Assembly: GCA_964522605.1 (NCBI GenBank)
Contig: CAZFWV010000033.1
Span: 1 to 36,451 of the forward strand
Direction: 5' to 3'
DNA length: 36,451 nt
From: CAVZLD01 sp964522605
Lineage (GTDB): Bacteria; Planctomycetota; Planctomycetia; Pirellulales; Pirellulaceae
The translations under genes were made by a program, and so were the position numbers. Of the stretch, positions 1 through 9,035 are shown piece by piece; position 1 is the stretch's first letter, and each line of letters opens with the position of its first letter. A model generated the notes under the pieces. That model saw only the letters and a list, made by a program, of their open reading frames with translations, was not told where the DNA came from and ran no database searches.

Positions 1-868
1 CCGTGCGGATCGTGAATCCTATCGCTTCCTCGGACACTTTCGCCGAGATGCGCCCGCGGTGAAGAGTCAAATGTGACGGTGAATGGCACAATTCATTTAC
101 AGAATCTGGACGATCACTGGGTCGGTATGGCTCGCCACACGTGGTTCCCGGCGCCGCAGACCCTCAGGGAGCGATGCAACGATCGACGAAGAGTCGGCCT
201 GCGACACGATCACACCACGTAGCAATGACTCCTGTTGTTTCTCCGCACGCACTACTTGTCGCACGAGTCACTCAGTAGGACGATGGGGGAAACCTGTTCA
301 TGACACCACAGGGTGGTGCGTTTGAAAGCGGCAACCATCAACTGCAGGTAGGACGCTATTTTCTAAGTCGCAGAATCGCAGCAAGTTTGTCACACACAAA
401 CCAGTTGGAGCACGACGGAAATATCGAAAAACTCTCTAACTCCCTGTCCAGTTTCATTGTTTACGCGGGATATAAGGGTAAACTGAATCCGCGCAGGGCG
501 ACAGGTCAAGGTTGTCATACGTTTGATCGGAGATTTCCTATACCATTGGCGCAAGCCGGTGTGAACGGACCGGCTGCCATATGAATGGAGCAACGCGTAC
601 ATCGCGTTCCTTCGCATTCTTCTGTTAACTTGTTTTCGGGGCGTCACATCGCGTGTAGTACGGGGATGTCCCGACGAAGACAACCCTGGGTCATCTCGGA
701 TCGCGATTGAAGATTGCATCGTGATCGAAAACTGGGCGGACGGCGGACGTTATCGTGTGGCGCTGTAACGGTACCAGATGTATTCCTTGCGACTGCGGGA
801 TCAAACGGCGAAGCAGTTTAGCAAATGGGTCTTTCATGTTCTCTTATGTTCTTTCATGGGGCGGATCA
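1..868. other. Gene-free stretch at the left edge
   Basis: I see no gene I can support here. Short open frames exist on both strands, but they overlap each other, lack ribosome binding sites and encode low-complexity Arg/Ser/Thr-rich products typical of chance frames. The first ~76 bases are open in two plus-strand frames and could be the 3' end of a gene entering from the left, but too little is present to name it. A 7-bp hairpin (AGCCGGT at 554-560, ACCGGCT at 569-575) has no T-run after it. The promoter of the downstream five-gene operon should lie in this stretch, but no convincing -35/-10 pair was found. Confidence 0.6.
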
Positions 869-3361
869 ATGAGTACGGCACGAAGTTTGAGGGGTATGGC
901 TCTTGTTGCGGTGATGCTCTTGTCACCGTCGCTTCAGGCAGATTTGGTCCATCAGTGGAAATTCAATGGCTACGCCACCGACTCGGTCGGTTCCGCGCAT
1001 GGTTTTCTCGGTGGCGGGGCAGCGTTGGAGGACGGACGTCTCTTTCTGGATGGCATTGACGGCCAGGTGTTGACGTCTCCGATCGACAACACCTTGACCG
1101 AAAAGACGCTCGTGTCCTGGGTCAGCCTGGCCGATCTGGATCAGCCCGGTGGCGGGTCGGCACTCTCCGTGCAGATCGGAGGCGGCAGCGGGGCAAACGG
1201 GTTTGATGGCATTGTGTATGCCGAACGACAGCCCTATCAATGGATGGCAGGCAGCAATTTCTGGAGTCGGTCGGTGGAAAACAACCTCGGTGAGGAGGAA
1301 TCCGTTTCGGAGCCGGGCGAGGTGATGATGGCCATCGCGTATGCGGCGGACAACTCGATCACGATCTATCGTGACGGCGAAATCTACGCGGATCCGTTCG
1401 ACGCTTCCCTTGGAGCGCTCAACACGTATGAAGGCGGCGTGGCGGATGTGATCTTCGGTCGCCGCCATGACGGGGCGGGCAATCCGTTGTACGGCTGGAT
1501 TAACGAAGCACGGATCTACGACACGGCGCTGGATCTCGACGAGATTCAAGCCGTCTTCACCGCCGGTGTTGATTTGACCGACAGCGATCCGCCTCCCCCG
1601 CCCGCGGCTCCGGAGTTGGTCCATCAATGGACGTTCAACGGCAATGCTCGCGACCAGGTGGGCGAGGCTCATGGCATGCTGACAGGAGGTGCCACGCTGG
1701 AGGGGGATCGACTGTACATCGATGGGGTTCAGGGCAGCCGGATGTTGACGGATCCCATCGGGGAGAGGCTGGATGCGAAGACGCTGATGGCCTGGGTGAG
1801 CCTGGACGATGTTGCCTTCTCGAGTCGTGGCTCGGCCCTGACGATCCAGAACAATGCCAGCGGCGACACCTTTGACGCGATCGTTTACGGCGAGGCCGCC
1901 CCGGAGCGATGGATGGCCGGTAGCAACGGTTTTGTACGAACGCAAAACCCTCAGGAGTACGGCTGGGAAGAGACGGTCGAGGAACCGGGTGAAGTCCTCA
2001 TCAGTATTGTCTATGACAGCGACAGCAGCATCACGCTTTACCGCGACGGTGAATTGTATGGCGAGTACATGAAGGGATCCTTGCAGCCGTTCGGTCCCGA
2101 TTCTGTCGTCCAGATCGGACCACGACATGGAGGCCATCAGGATGTCTTCGCTGGATTCGTAAACGAAGCCCGCATTTACAGCGGTGCGTTGAGTGACGTC
2201 CAGATTGCGAATATCTTCCAGCAAGGTCCTTCGACCGATCCCAATCCTCCGGGACCGGAGCCTCCTCCGCCAACGATGGTGCACCAGTGGACGTTCGATG
2301 GCACGACGGACGATCAGATCGGGTCGGCTCACGGAACACTCAGTGGCGGGGCAATGTTGGACGACGGACGCCTTTCTCTGGATGGCATTGATGGCCAGAT
2401 GCTGACGTCTCCGATCGACGAGACGCTGACCGAGAAAACCCTGATGGCCTGGGTCAGCCTGGAGAACCTCGACCAGCCCGGCGGCGGATCGGCGATCTCC
2501 GTGCAGATTGGGAATGGGAACGGAGGAAACGGGTTTGATGGCATTGTGTATGCCGAACGACAGCCCTATCAATGGATGGCAGGCAGCGATTTTTGGAGAC
2601 GATCCGTAGAAAACAACTTCGGCGATGAAGAGTCGGTGACGGAGCCTGGCGAAGTGATGGTGGCCATCACCTATGACTCGGACAACACGATCACCATTTA
2701 TCGCGACGGAGAACTCTACGCGGAGCCCGAGGACACCACGCTTGGATCGCTCAATACCTATCAAGGTGGCGTGGCGGACGTGATCTTTGGTCGCCGACAT
2801 GATGGAGCAGGGAATCCGTTGTGGGGCTGGATCAATGAAGCGCGGATCTACAACAAGGTATTGACGCCGGAGGAAATCGCCGCCGTGTTCGCCATGGGGG
2901 TTGGAGCCAGCGGTGATTTTGATGGGAACGGTGCCTACGAACTGAACGACATCGACATGCTCACCAACCACATCATCGCCGGCACGGGTGGAGGGGCATT
3001 CGATCTGGATGACAACGGTCTTGTCGACACCGAAGACCACCGCATCTGGGTCAAGGATGTCAAGCACACCTGGTACGGGGACGCCAACCTCGACGGCCAG
3101 TTCAACACGGGTGACTTCGTGCAAGTGTTGGGGGTGGGCAAGTACGAGACGCAGCAGAACGCCAGTTGGGCCGAGGGCGACTGGAACGGCGATGGCGTGT
3201 TCGGCACGGGCGACTTGGTGACCGCGTTGGGGGACGGTGGGTATGAAGTCGGTCCGCGCCCCGATGTAGCAGCGGTGCCGGAACCGGCGGGGGCGCTACC
3301 GTTAGCACTCGGCTGGATTTTGGCTACCTGGTACCGCCGGCACCGGATCGAAGTGAGATGA
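869..3361 (+). CDS. Triple-LamG, dockerin-like, PEP-CTERM surface protein
   Basis: An 830-aa exported protein with no catalytic domain, probably a carbohydrate-binding or scaffold protein on the cell surface. The chosen start gives a clean signal peptide (MSTARSLRGMALVAVMLLS...); the frame is open further upstream, including an ATG at 836, but that extension does not look like protein. Three LamG/concanavalin-like domains follow at about residues 26-235, 250-455 and 470-678, each opening with LVHQW or MVHQW and containing a WMAGS motif, separated by Pro-rich linkers. Residues ~680-790 hold two pairs of calcium-loop motifs (GDFDGNG, DLDDNG, GDANLDG, GDWNGDG) as in dockerin type I. The C-terminus (VPEPAGALPLALGWILATW, then Arg-rich) is a PEP-CTERM sorting signal for exosortase processing. 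It is the first gene of a plus-strand operon, and its stop overlaps the next start. The domains are clear; the ligand is unknown. Confidence 0.9.
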   Translation: MSTARSLRGMALVAVMLLSPSLQADLVHQWKFNGYATDSVGSAHGFLGGGAALEDGRLFLDGIDGQVLTSPIDNTLTEKTLVSWVSLADLDQPGGGSALSVQIGGGSGANGFDGIVYAERQPYQWMAGSNFWSRSVENNLGEEESVSEPGEVMMAIAYAADNSITIYRDGEIYADPFDASLGALNTYEGGVADVIFGRRHDGAGNPLYGWINEARIYDTALDLDEIQAVFTAGVDLTDSDPPPPPAAPELVHQWTFNGNARDQVGEAHGMLTGGATLEGDRLYIDGVQGSRMLTDPIGERLDAKTLMAWVSLDDVAFSSRGSALTIQNNASGDTFDAIVYGEAAPERWMAGSNGFVRTQNPQEYGWEETVEEPGEVLISIVYDSDSSITLYRDGELYGEYMKGSLQPFGPDSVVQIGPRHGGHQDVFAGFVNEARIYSGALSDVQIANIFQQGPSTDPNPPGPEPPPPTMVHQWTFDGTTDDQIGSAHGTLSGGAMLDDGRLSLDGIDGQMLTSPIDETLTEKTLMAWVSLENLDQPGGGSAISVQIGNGNGGNGFDGIVYAERQPYQWMAGSDFWRRSVENNFGDEESVTEPGEVMVAITYDSDNTITIYRDGELYAEPEDTTLGSLNTYQGGVADVIFGRRHDGAGNPLWGWINEARIYNKVLTPEEIAAVFAMGVGASGDFDGNGAYELNDIDMLTNHIIAGTGGGAFDLDDNGLVDTEDHRIWVKDVKHTWYGDANLDGQFNTGDFVQVLGVGKYETQQNASWAEGDWNGDGVFGTGDLVTALGDGGYEVGPRPDVAAVPEPAGALPLALGWILATWYRRHRIEVR
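1195..1255 (+). repeat. 61-bp exact repeat, copy 1 (LamG 1)
   Basis: These 61 bases recur without a mismatch at 2527-2587, inside the third LamG domain of the same gene. The surrounding LamG 1 and LamG 3 modules are also much more alike than either is to LamG 2. This points to recent duplication or gene conversion within the gene. Confidence 0.9.
2527..2587 (+). repeat. 61-bp exact repeat, copy 2 (LamG 3)
   Basis: Second copy of the 61-bp block at 1195-1255. It covers the part of LamG that contains the FDGIVYAERQPYQWMAGS strand, a probable conserved core of the domain. Confidence 0.9.
3358..3361 (+). promoter_or_regulatory. ATGA start/stop overlap
   Basis: The ATG of the 1871-aa CotH/LTD gene overlaps the TGA of the LamG/PEP-CTERM gene in the tetranucleotide ATGA. 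This layout normally means translational coupling by termination-reinitiation, so the two surface proteins are probably made together. No independent ribosome binding site is obvious ahead of the second ATG. Confidence 0.85.
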
Positions 3362-6300
3362 GCTTGCGTCATCGCATTCCTTCGCCAAAGGGGCGGCAAT
3401 CTGCGCGCCGTCGTTGCCGCCCCTTTCATCTGGAACCGCTCGAAGCGCGCTGTCTGCTCGACGGTTCTCCCATCATCAGTGAATTCCTGGCCGTCAACGA
3501 CTCGATCCTGCAGGATGAGGACGGGGATTTCTCGGACTGGATTGAACTCCATAATCCGAGTGCGGCGGAAGTTAATCTGGGCGGATGGTATCTGACGGAC
3601 GACCCCGATCGGACCAACAAATGGCGGTTGCCCGATCTGTCACTGCCTCCCCACGGATACACGATCGTCTTCGCGTCCGATAAGGACCGACGCGATCCCA
3701 GCCAGCCGCTGCATACGAACTTCAAGCTGAGCGGCGAGGGCGAATATGTCGCTCTGGTACGTCCCGATGGCATGGCCGTGGCACACGAGATCAGCTTTCC
3801 CGAGCAGATCTCTGATATTTCCTACGGTGCTTTGGCGACGATCAACGAGAGTACGCTCGTCTCGCAAGGCGATGCAGCACGAGCCTGGGTCCCCCACGAT
3901 GATTCGCTGGGCTACGAATGGACGAAACCGACCTTTGACGATTCCAGTTGGCCAAGTGGCACCACGGGAGTGGGATATGACCGGCGAGGTGACCTTACTG
4001 CGGAGATAGGTCTGGACGTTGCCGCGGAAATGGATGGCGTCAATGCTTCGGCATACATCCGCGTGCCGTTGCAGGTAGATGACCCTGCGGATCTGCTGCT
4101 GGATGAGCTGACTCTGTCCATGAAGTATGATGATGGCTTTGTGGCCTTCCTGAACGGGCAGCAGGTGGCCTCTCGAAACGCTCCGGGAGGTGGTGATTCG
4201 CCGAGCAGCGGACTGGGCGCCTTCTACAGCTTTGACGAAACACTGGCAGACCGGGCAGAAGACTACACGGCCAACGGCGGCACAACTGCCAATAACTTGA
4301 CAGCCGTGGACGGGGATCCGCAATACGTTCCCGGTGTGGTTGGAAAGGCCGTGGCGCTGAACACGTCCGACAGCGACGCGGATCGATTGACCGCTCCGCT
4401 CGACGCCGATCTGGATCTCGGGGGACAGTTCACGGTCGAGGGCTGGATCTACCCAACGGAGCTAAGCGGCTGGAGTCGCTTGGTGATGGAGTGGGATGGC
4501 TCGGGCAAGAACAGCCTCTACTTCGCCCTGCGCAACGGCTCCCAGCTCTCCATGTTTCATGTCGATGAGGAGGGAGTGCAATCCAACGTTGATAGTCCTG
4601 CAGGAACGGTGCGGCTGGGTAGTGAACTTGGCTGGCAGCACGTCGCCGTCGTTGGGGACGGCGAGCACCTGCGGCTGTATCACAACGGGAAAGAGGTCAG
4701 TGCCGGATCGAGCGGCGAGGAAGATGTGCCCACCGGGACGCCCTACTCCGGCACGACCAACCCGCTCGCAGCCGGCTTGGGGCTGGGCAATGCCGCAGCC
4801 TCCGCTCGTCCCTCAGACGCCTATCATGGCTATCTGGACGAAGTTGCCTTATGGAGCGTCGCGCTCACACCCGAGCAAATCGCATCTCATTACGAAGCCC
4901 AGGAGGCCGGATATGGACTGGTCCCGTTGGACGGCAGTCGTGACCTGAAGTGGAATTCCACGGCGCTCGCGGAGCGACCGGAGGAGGATGACGGGATCGA
5001 GTTCGAATCGTTCGACATCAGCGATTACCGAGAGCTGTTGCAGTTGGGAGACAATCTGTTGGCCGTTCAGGGCTTGAACGTCACCGCCGACAATGAGGAT
5101 TTTTTGATCCTCCCGGAACTGCATGCCGGATCTTTTGAATTGGATGCCGATCAAGTCGGTTACTTTGCCGAGCCCACGCCCGCTGCGGCGAACAACGTGA
5201 ATTTCCTGGGATTGCTGTCGGATACGCGATTCAGTGTCGATCGCGGCTATTTCACAACGCCTTTTGAACTACAGCTCGGCACGGAGAGCCCCGGCGTGAC
5301 ATTGCGCTACACGCTGGATGGCAGCCTGCCGACGGAAACAACCGGGTTCGTCTACGAGGCTCCGATCGAGATCTCCACCACAACCACTGTGCGGGCAGCC
5401 GCCTTTCGGCCCGGCTATCGCCCCAGTGACGTCGTCACCAACACCTATATCTTCCTGGACGATGTGCTGGTCCAATCCAACGAAGCGCCCCGCGGCGCCC
5501 ATTGGGACACCGAGGTTGATCCTCAGGTGGTGAACGACGAGACGCAGACTCATAGCGTGCGGGATGGCTTGGTCTCCCTGCCCACGTTGTCCATTGTCAT
5601 GCCCGACGACGACCTGTTTGGGTCGCAGGGCATCTACCAGAATCCGGAACAGCGCGGCGATCGGTGGGTTCGTCCCGGTTCGGTGGAGTTCTTCTATCCA
5701 GACGAATACCAGGGTCGACGCGTCGAGGAAGGCTTTGCCGTAACGTGCGGCATTCGCATCTCGGGGATCTTCAGCCGACTGACGAGTAACCCCAAACATT
5801 CGTTTCGGCTGAGTTTTCAAGATGAGTTTGGGCCCAGCAAACTCGATTTCCCGCTGTTTGCCGATTCACCGTATACCAGCTTCGATAATCTGGTGGTATT
5901 GAACGGACACAATCAGTCGTGGGCCACCGGCATCAGCAATGCCCTCTACCTGCGCGATCAAGTTTCGCGCGACTTGCAGGAGTTGCAGCCGGGCGATCCG
6001 CACGTCAATGGCATCTTTGTCAACCTGTATCTCAACGGACTTTACTGGGGCCAATACAACTTGGTGGAACGTCCGGATGACGCGTTCGCGGCGGCGCACT
6101 TTGGCGGCGACAAGGATGAGTACGATGTGTTCAAGGGAGTTCGCTACGGGGAAACTCCTCGAGCGGCGCTGGTCAAAGGGACACGCGATGCCTGGGATGC
6201 GATGTTCGACATCGCCAAACGGAACATGGCGGATCCAGCCAACTATGCCGCCATCCAGCAATACGTCGATATCGATCAGCTAATTGACTACAACATCGGC

Positions 6301-8973
6301 ATCATCTACACCGGCGATCGCGATGGACCCACCGGGATTGTGGCGGGTCAGTCGACACCCAAAAACTTCTACGCGCTGCGGCAGCGGACACCGGACGGGC
6401 GTTTTCGCTTCTTCCCGTGGGATGCGGAGTTCACGTTTGAAGAGATCGGCACGGACGTCAGTGATCGTTCAGGTTCAGAAAACCCCGGCTATCTTCATTT
6501 TCGGCTACGAGCCAATCCGGAGTACCGTCTGCGGTTCGCCGACCGTGTTCAGCGCTGGTTCTTCAACGACGGGCGACTGACGCCGGAGAAGGTGGCGGAG
6601 CAGTTCTTGCTGCGCGCGGCCGAGATCGACCGTTCGATCGTGGCCGAGTCGGCTCGCTGGGGAGACGCCAAGCGATCGCGACCGTATACGCGGGATGTCG
6701 AGTGGGTGCGGGAGCTGGACCGGGTCGTCGACCGCATCATTCCACGTCGCTCCGATGTCGTGCTGGGACAGTTTCGCAGCGACCGTTTGTTTCCCGATGT
6801 GCCCGCACCTCAGTTTGCGGTGAACGGTGATGCTCAGCACGGCGGTGTCATTTCCATCGGCGATTTGATCTCTATCAGTGCCTCGGAAGGCACGGTGTAT
6901 TACACATTGGACGGCAGCGACCCGCGGATCGGCGAATCGGCGAATCCTCCCAGCGATGACGTATCGCCGGCCGCGATGGAATTCGTCGTCCCCCTTGCAG
7001 TCGACCGCAGCACCCAGGTCAAGGCACGCGTTCTTCACGAAGGAACCTGGTCTGCCCTCAGTGAGGTGTCGTTCACGATTCCCATCACGGGATTGCAGGT
7101 TAGCGAACTGATGTACCACCCGCAGGACGGCCCGGCCGCCGACGGATTTGGAGAGGATGATTTCGAGTTCGTTGAGCTGGCCAATGTCGGTCAAGCGGTA
7201 GTTCCGCTGTCGAACCTGCAGTTTGTCGATGGCATCTCGTTCGATTTTGCCCAATCGCCTGTCGATACGCTCGCCCCTGGACAACGAATCGTCGTTGTCG
7301 CCAATCGGCTTGCATTTCAGTCACGCTATGGTCATGGAATCCCGATTGCCGGCGAATATACAGGGCAACTCGATAATGCCGGTGAACGGATCGTGCTGCG
7401 AGATCGTTGGGGCGAAGTACTCAGTGACTTTCAGTACCAAGACGACTGGTATCCACACACGGATGGGGATGGCTATTCGCTGACGATTGCCTCGCCATCG
7501 TCGGTGGTTGCCGAACCCAGCCAACCTTCCGACTGGCGACCGAGCCTCTTGCCGGGAGGATCGCCCGGGACAGCGGATACCGATTTACAGCCGGGTTCAG
7601 TCGAGATCAACGAGGTGCTGCGGATTTCTGACGACGGCCAAGGCGGTTGGGTCGAGCTGCACAATACGACCTGGCAGTCGATCGACATCGGACACTGGTA
7701 CCTGAGCAATTCGGCCGACAACCTGAAACGATTTCGCATCGGTGCGGGGACGCAGATTCCTCCGCGGGGTCACCTGGTGCTAACCGAAGCCGATCATTTC
7801 GGACCGCTCAGCACCGATCCAGGACGATGGTCTCCGTTTACTCTGGGGAATCACTCCAGCCAGTTATTCCTCTCCTCCGGTGATGCCCAGGGCAGGTTGC
7901 TCGGCTATCGAGCGACGCAGGTCATCCTCCCGGTTCCAACCGAGACGGCTCAAGGGCGGTATGTGACGAGTAGCGGGATCGTCGAGTTTGCACCGCTGAT
8001 CGTGCCCACGCCAGCCGCAACGAATGCTTTGCCCCAGATCGGTCCCCTGGTCATCAATGAAGTGATGTACAACCCGCACTTTGTGGGCCGTGAGTTCATC
8101 GAGCTGCACAATGTGTCCAACCAGGATATTTCTCTGGATGACGGTCGCGGCAACGGATGGCGCATCCAGGACGCCATCGACTACGAGTTCCCCGCCGGAT
8201 ACGCAATTCCTGCCGGCGGGTGGGCCGTACTGATGCAGGGGCGCGATGCAATGGACCCGGCGGAGGAGGCCGCTGCGTTTCGATTGCAGTATTCGATTCC
8301 CAACAACGTGGAGATCTTTGTCTATACGGACGCCGAGCATGGCAGCCTGAGTAACGGAGGGGAGACGCTTCGCCTGGAACGTCCCGTGCAGATCGTTCCG
8401 GGTGGCCTTGTCGATTACGCGGTGGTCGATTCCCTGCGCTATGATGACACCACTCCCTGGCCACACGTAGCCGATGGGGATGGGCCCTCACTCAGTCGCT
8501 TCGATTCCCTGCGGTTTGGCAACGAGGTGAGCAACTGGTTGGCGGGCGTCGCCGAGGGGACACCGGGTCATGAGAATCGTTTTTTCCTACCGCGGCAGCG
8601 CGGCGACTTTAGCGGCGATGGACAGGTCGACGCGAAGGATATCGATCTGCTCAATCGGATGATCCGCTCAGGCCGGCAAGATCCCGCTTTCGATCTGACG
8701 TCCGATGGCCAGGTCACAACGGATGACCGAGATGAAATCGTACTGCGTACTCTGGACAGCATGTACGGCGATGCGAATCTGGACGGCTTGTTCGATACGC
8801 GCGATCTCGTGCAGATCCTCCAGCGAGGACATTACGAAGACGGCCTGGTGGCGAACTCCGGCTGGGCCGACGGCGATTGGGACGGCGACGGAGAATTCGC
8901 CACGGCAGACCTCGTTTTGGCGCTCCAATATGGCGCCTATGAGACACAGCGGCAGTCCTTTCCCAGGCGGTGA
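3358..8973 (+). CDS. LTD / LamG / CotH-kinase / dockerin surface protein
   Basis: An 1871-aa surface protein. Residues 25-36 (LEPLEARCLLDG, after an Arg-rich stretch) match the N-terminal planctomycete surface-protein signal. Approximate order: lamin-tail domain (LTD) 37-140; LamG 285-520; chitobiase C-terminal-like domain 625-700 (RYTLDGSLPT); CotH-type kinase region 738-1140; second chitobiase-like domain 1165-1240 (YYTLDGSDP); three more LTDs near 1243-1380, 1412-1520 and 1561-1720; four calcium-loop motifs at 1748-1871. CotH of Bacillus is an atypical protein kinase acting on spore coat proteins. Here GDRDGP (D987/D989), KNFYALR and FPWDAEF (D1022) are candidate catalytic and metal-binding positions, and NLVERPDD lies upstream in the fold. 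Kinase activity is inferred. The start overlaps the previous stop, and the next gene follows after 62 bp. There is no PEP-CTERM tail, unlike its partner. Confidence 0.88.
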   Translation: MSLRHRIPSPKGRQSARRRCRPFHLEPLEARCLLDGSPIISEFLAVNDSILQDEDGDFSDWIELHNPSAAEVNLGGWYLTDDPDRTNKWRLPDLSLPPHGYTIVFASDKDRRDPSQPLHTNFKLSGEGEYVALVRPDGMAVAHEISFPEQISDISYGALATINESTLVSQGDAARAWVPHDDSLGYEWTKPTFDDSSWPSGTTGVGYDRRGDLTAEIGLDVAAEMDGVNASAYIRVPLQVDDPADLLLDELTLSMKYDDGFVAFLNGQQVASRNAPGGGDSPSSGLGAFYSFDETLADRAEDYTANGGTTANNLTAVDGDPQYVPGVVGKAVALNTSDSDADRLTAPLDADLDLGGQFTVEGWIYPTELSGWSRLVMEWDGSGKNSLYFALRNGSQLSMFHVDEEGVQSNVDSPAGTVRLGSELGWQHVAVVGDGEHLRLYHNGKEVSAGSSGEEDVPTGTPYSGTTNPLAAGLGLGNAAASARPSDAYHGYLDEVALWSVALTPEQIASHYEAQEAGYGLVPLDGSRDLKWNSTALAERPEEDDGIEFESFDISDYRELLQLGDNLLAVQGLNVTADNEDFLILPELHAGSFELDADQVGYFAEPTPAAANNVNFLGLLSDTRFSVDRGYFTTPFELQLGTESPGVTLRYTLDGSLPTETTGFVYEAPIEISTTTTVRAAAFRPGYRPSDVVTNTYIFLDDVLVQSNEAPRGAHWDTEVDPQVVNDETQTHSVRDGLVSLPTLSIVMPDDDLFGSQGIYQNPEQRGDRWVRPGSVEFFYPDEYQGRRVEEGFAVTCGIRISGIFSRLTSNPKHSFRLSFQDEFGPSKLDFPLFADSPYTSFDNLVVLNGHNQSWATGISNALYLRDQVSRDLQELQPGDPHVNGIFVNLYLNGLYWGQYNLVERPDDAFAAAHFGGDKDEYDVFKGVRYGETPRAALVKGTRDAWDAMFDIAKRNMADPANYAAIQQYVDIDQLIDYNIGIIYTGDRDGPTGIVAGQSTPKNFYALRQRTPDGRFRFFPWDAEFTFEEIGTDVSDRSGSENPGYLHFRLRANPEYRLRFADRVQRWFFNDGRLTPEKVAEQFLLRAAEIDRSIVAESARWGDAKRSRPYTRDVEWVRELDRVVDRIIPRRSDVVLGQFRSDRLFPDVPAPQFAVNGDAQHGGVISIGDLISISASEGTVYYTLDGSDPRIGESANPPSDDVSPAAMEFVVPLAVDRSTQVKARVLHEGTWSALSEVSFTIPITGLQVSELMYHPQDGPAADGFGEDDFEFVELANVGQAVVPLSNLQFVDGISFDFAQSPVDTLAPGQRIVVVANRLAFQSRYGHGIPIAGEYTGQLDNAGERIVLRDRWGEVLSDFQYQDDWYPHTDGDGYSLTIASPSSVVAEPSQPSDWRPSLLPGGSPGTADTDLQPGSVEINEVLRISDDGQGGWVELHNTTWQSIDIGHWYLSNSADNLKRFRIGAGTQIPPRGHLVLTEADHFGPLSTDPGRWSPFTLGNHSSQLFLSSGDAQGRLLGYRATQVILPVPTETAQGRYVTSSGIVEFAPLIVPTPAATNALPQIGPLVINEVMYNPHFVGREFIELHNVSNQDISLDDGRGNGWRIQDAIDYEFPAGYAIPAGGWAVLMQGRDAMDPAEEAAAFRLQYSIPNNVEIFVYTDAEHGSLSNGGETLRLERPVQIVPGGLVDYAVVDSLRYDDTTPWPHVADGDGPSLSRFDSLRFGNEVSNWLAGVAEGTPGHENRFFLPRQRGDFSGDGQVDAKDIDLLNRMIRSGRQDPAFDLTSDGQVTTDDRDEIVLRTLDSMYGDANLDGLFDTRDLVQILQRGHYEDGLVANSGWADGDWDGDGEFATADLVLALQYGAYETQRQSFPRR

Positions 8974-9035
8974 TGCTCTCTTCGCATCGCGGGTATGGCC
9001 TCAATTACCACAATGATGACCCGAAATTCCACAAA

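Noticed and set aside
1..76. Possible 3' end of a gene entering from the left
   Set aside because: Two plus-strand frames are open into the edge and neither short peptide is recognisable, so no call can be supported.
83..719. Three short open frames near the left edge
   Set aside because: They overlap on opposite strands, have no ribosome binding sites and read as low-complexity chance peptides.
923..3124. 733-aa open frame antisense to the LamG/PEP-CTERM gene
   Set aside because: It mirrors the codon periodicity of the repeated LamG gene, encodes an Arg/His/Val-rich product with no domains, and has no ribosome binding site or signal peptide.
8970..8973. GTGA overlap as the start of the CE15 esterase
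   Set aside because: It would place 22 extra residues before a clear signal peptide; the ATG at 9036 is preferred, though coupling cannot be excluded.
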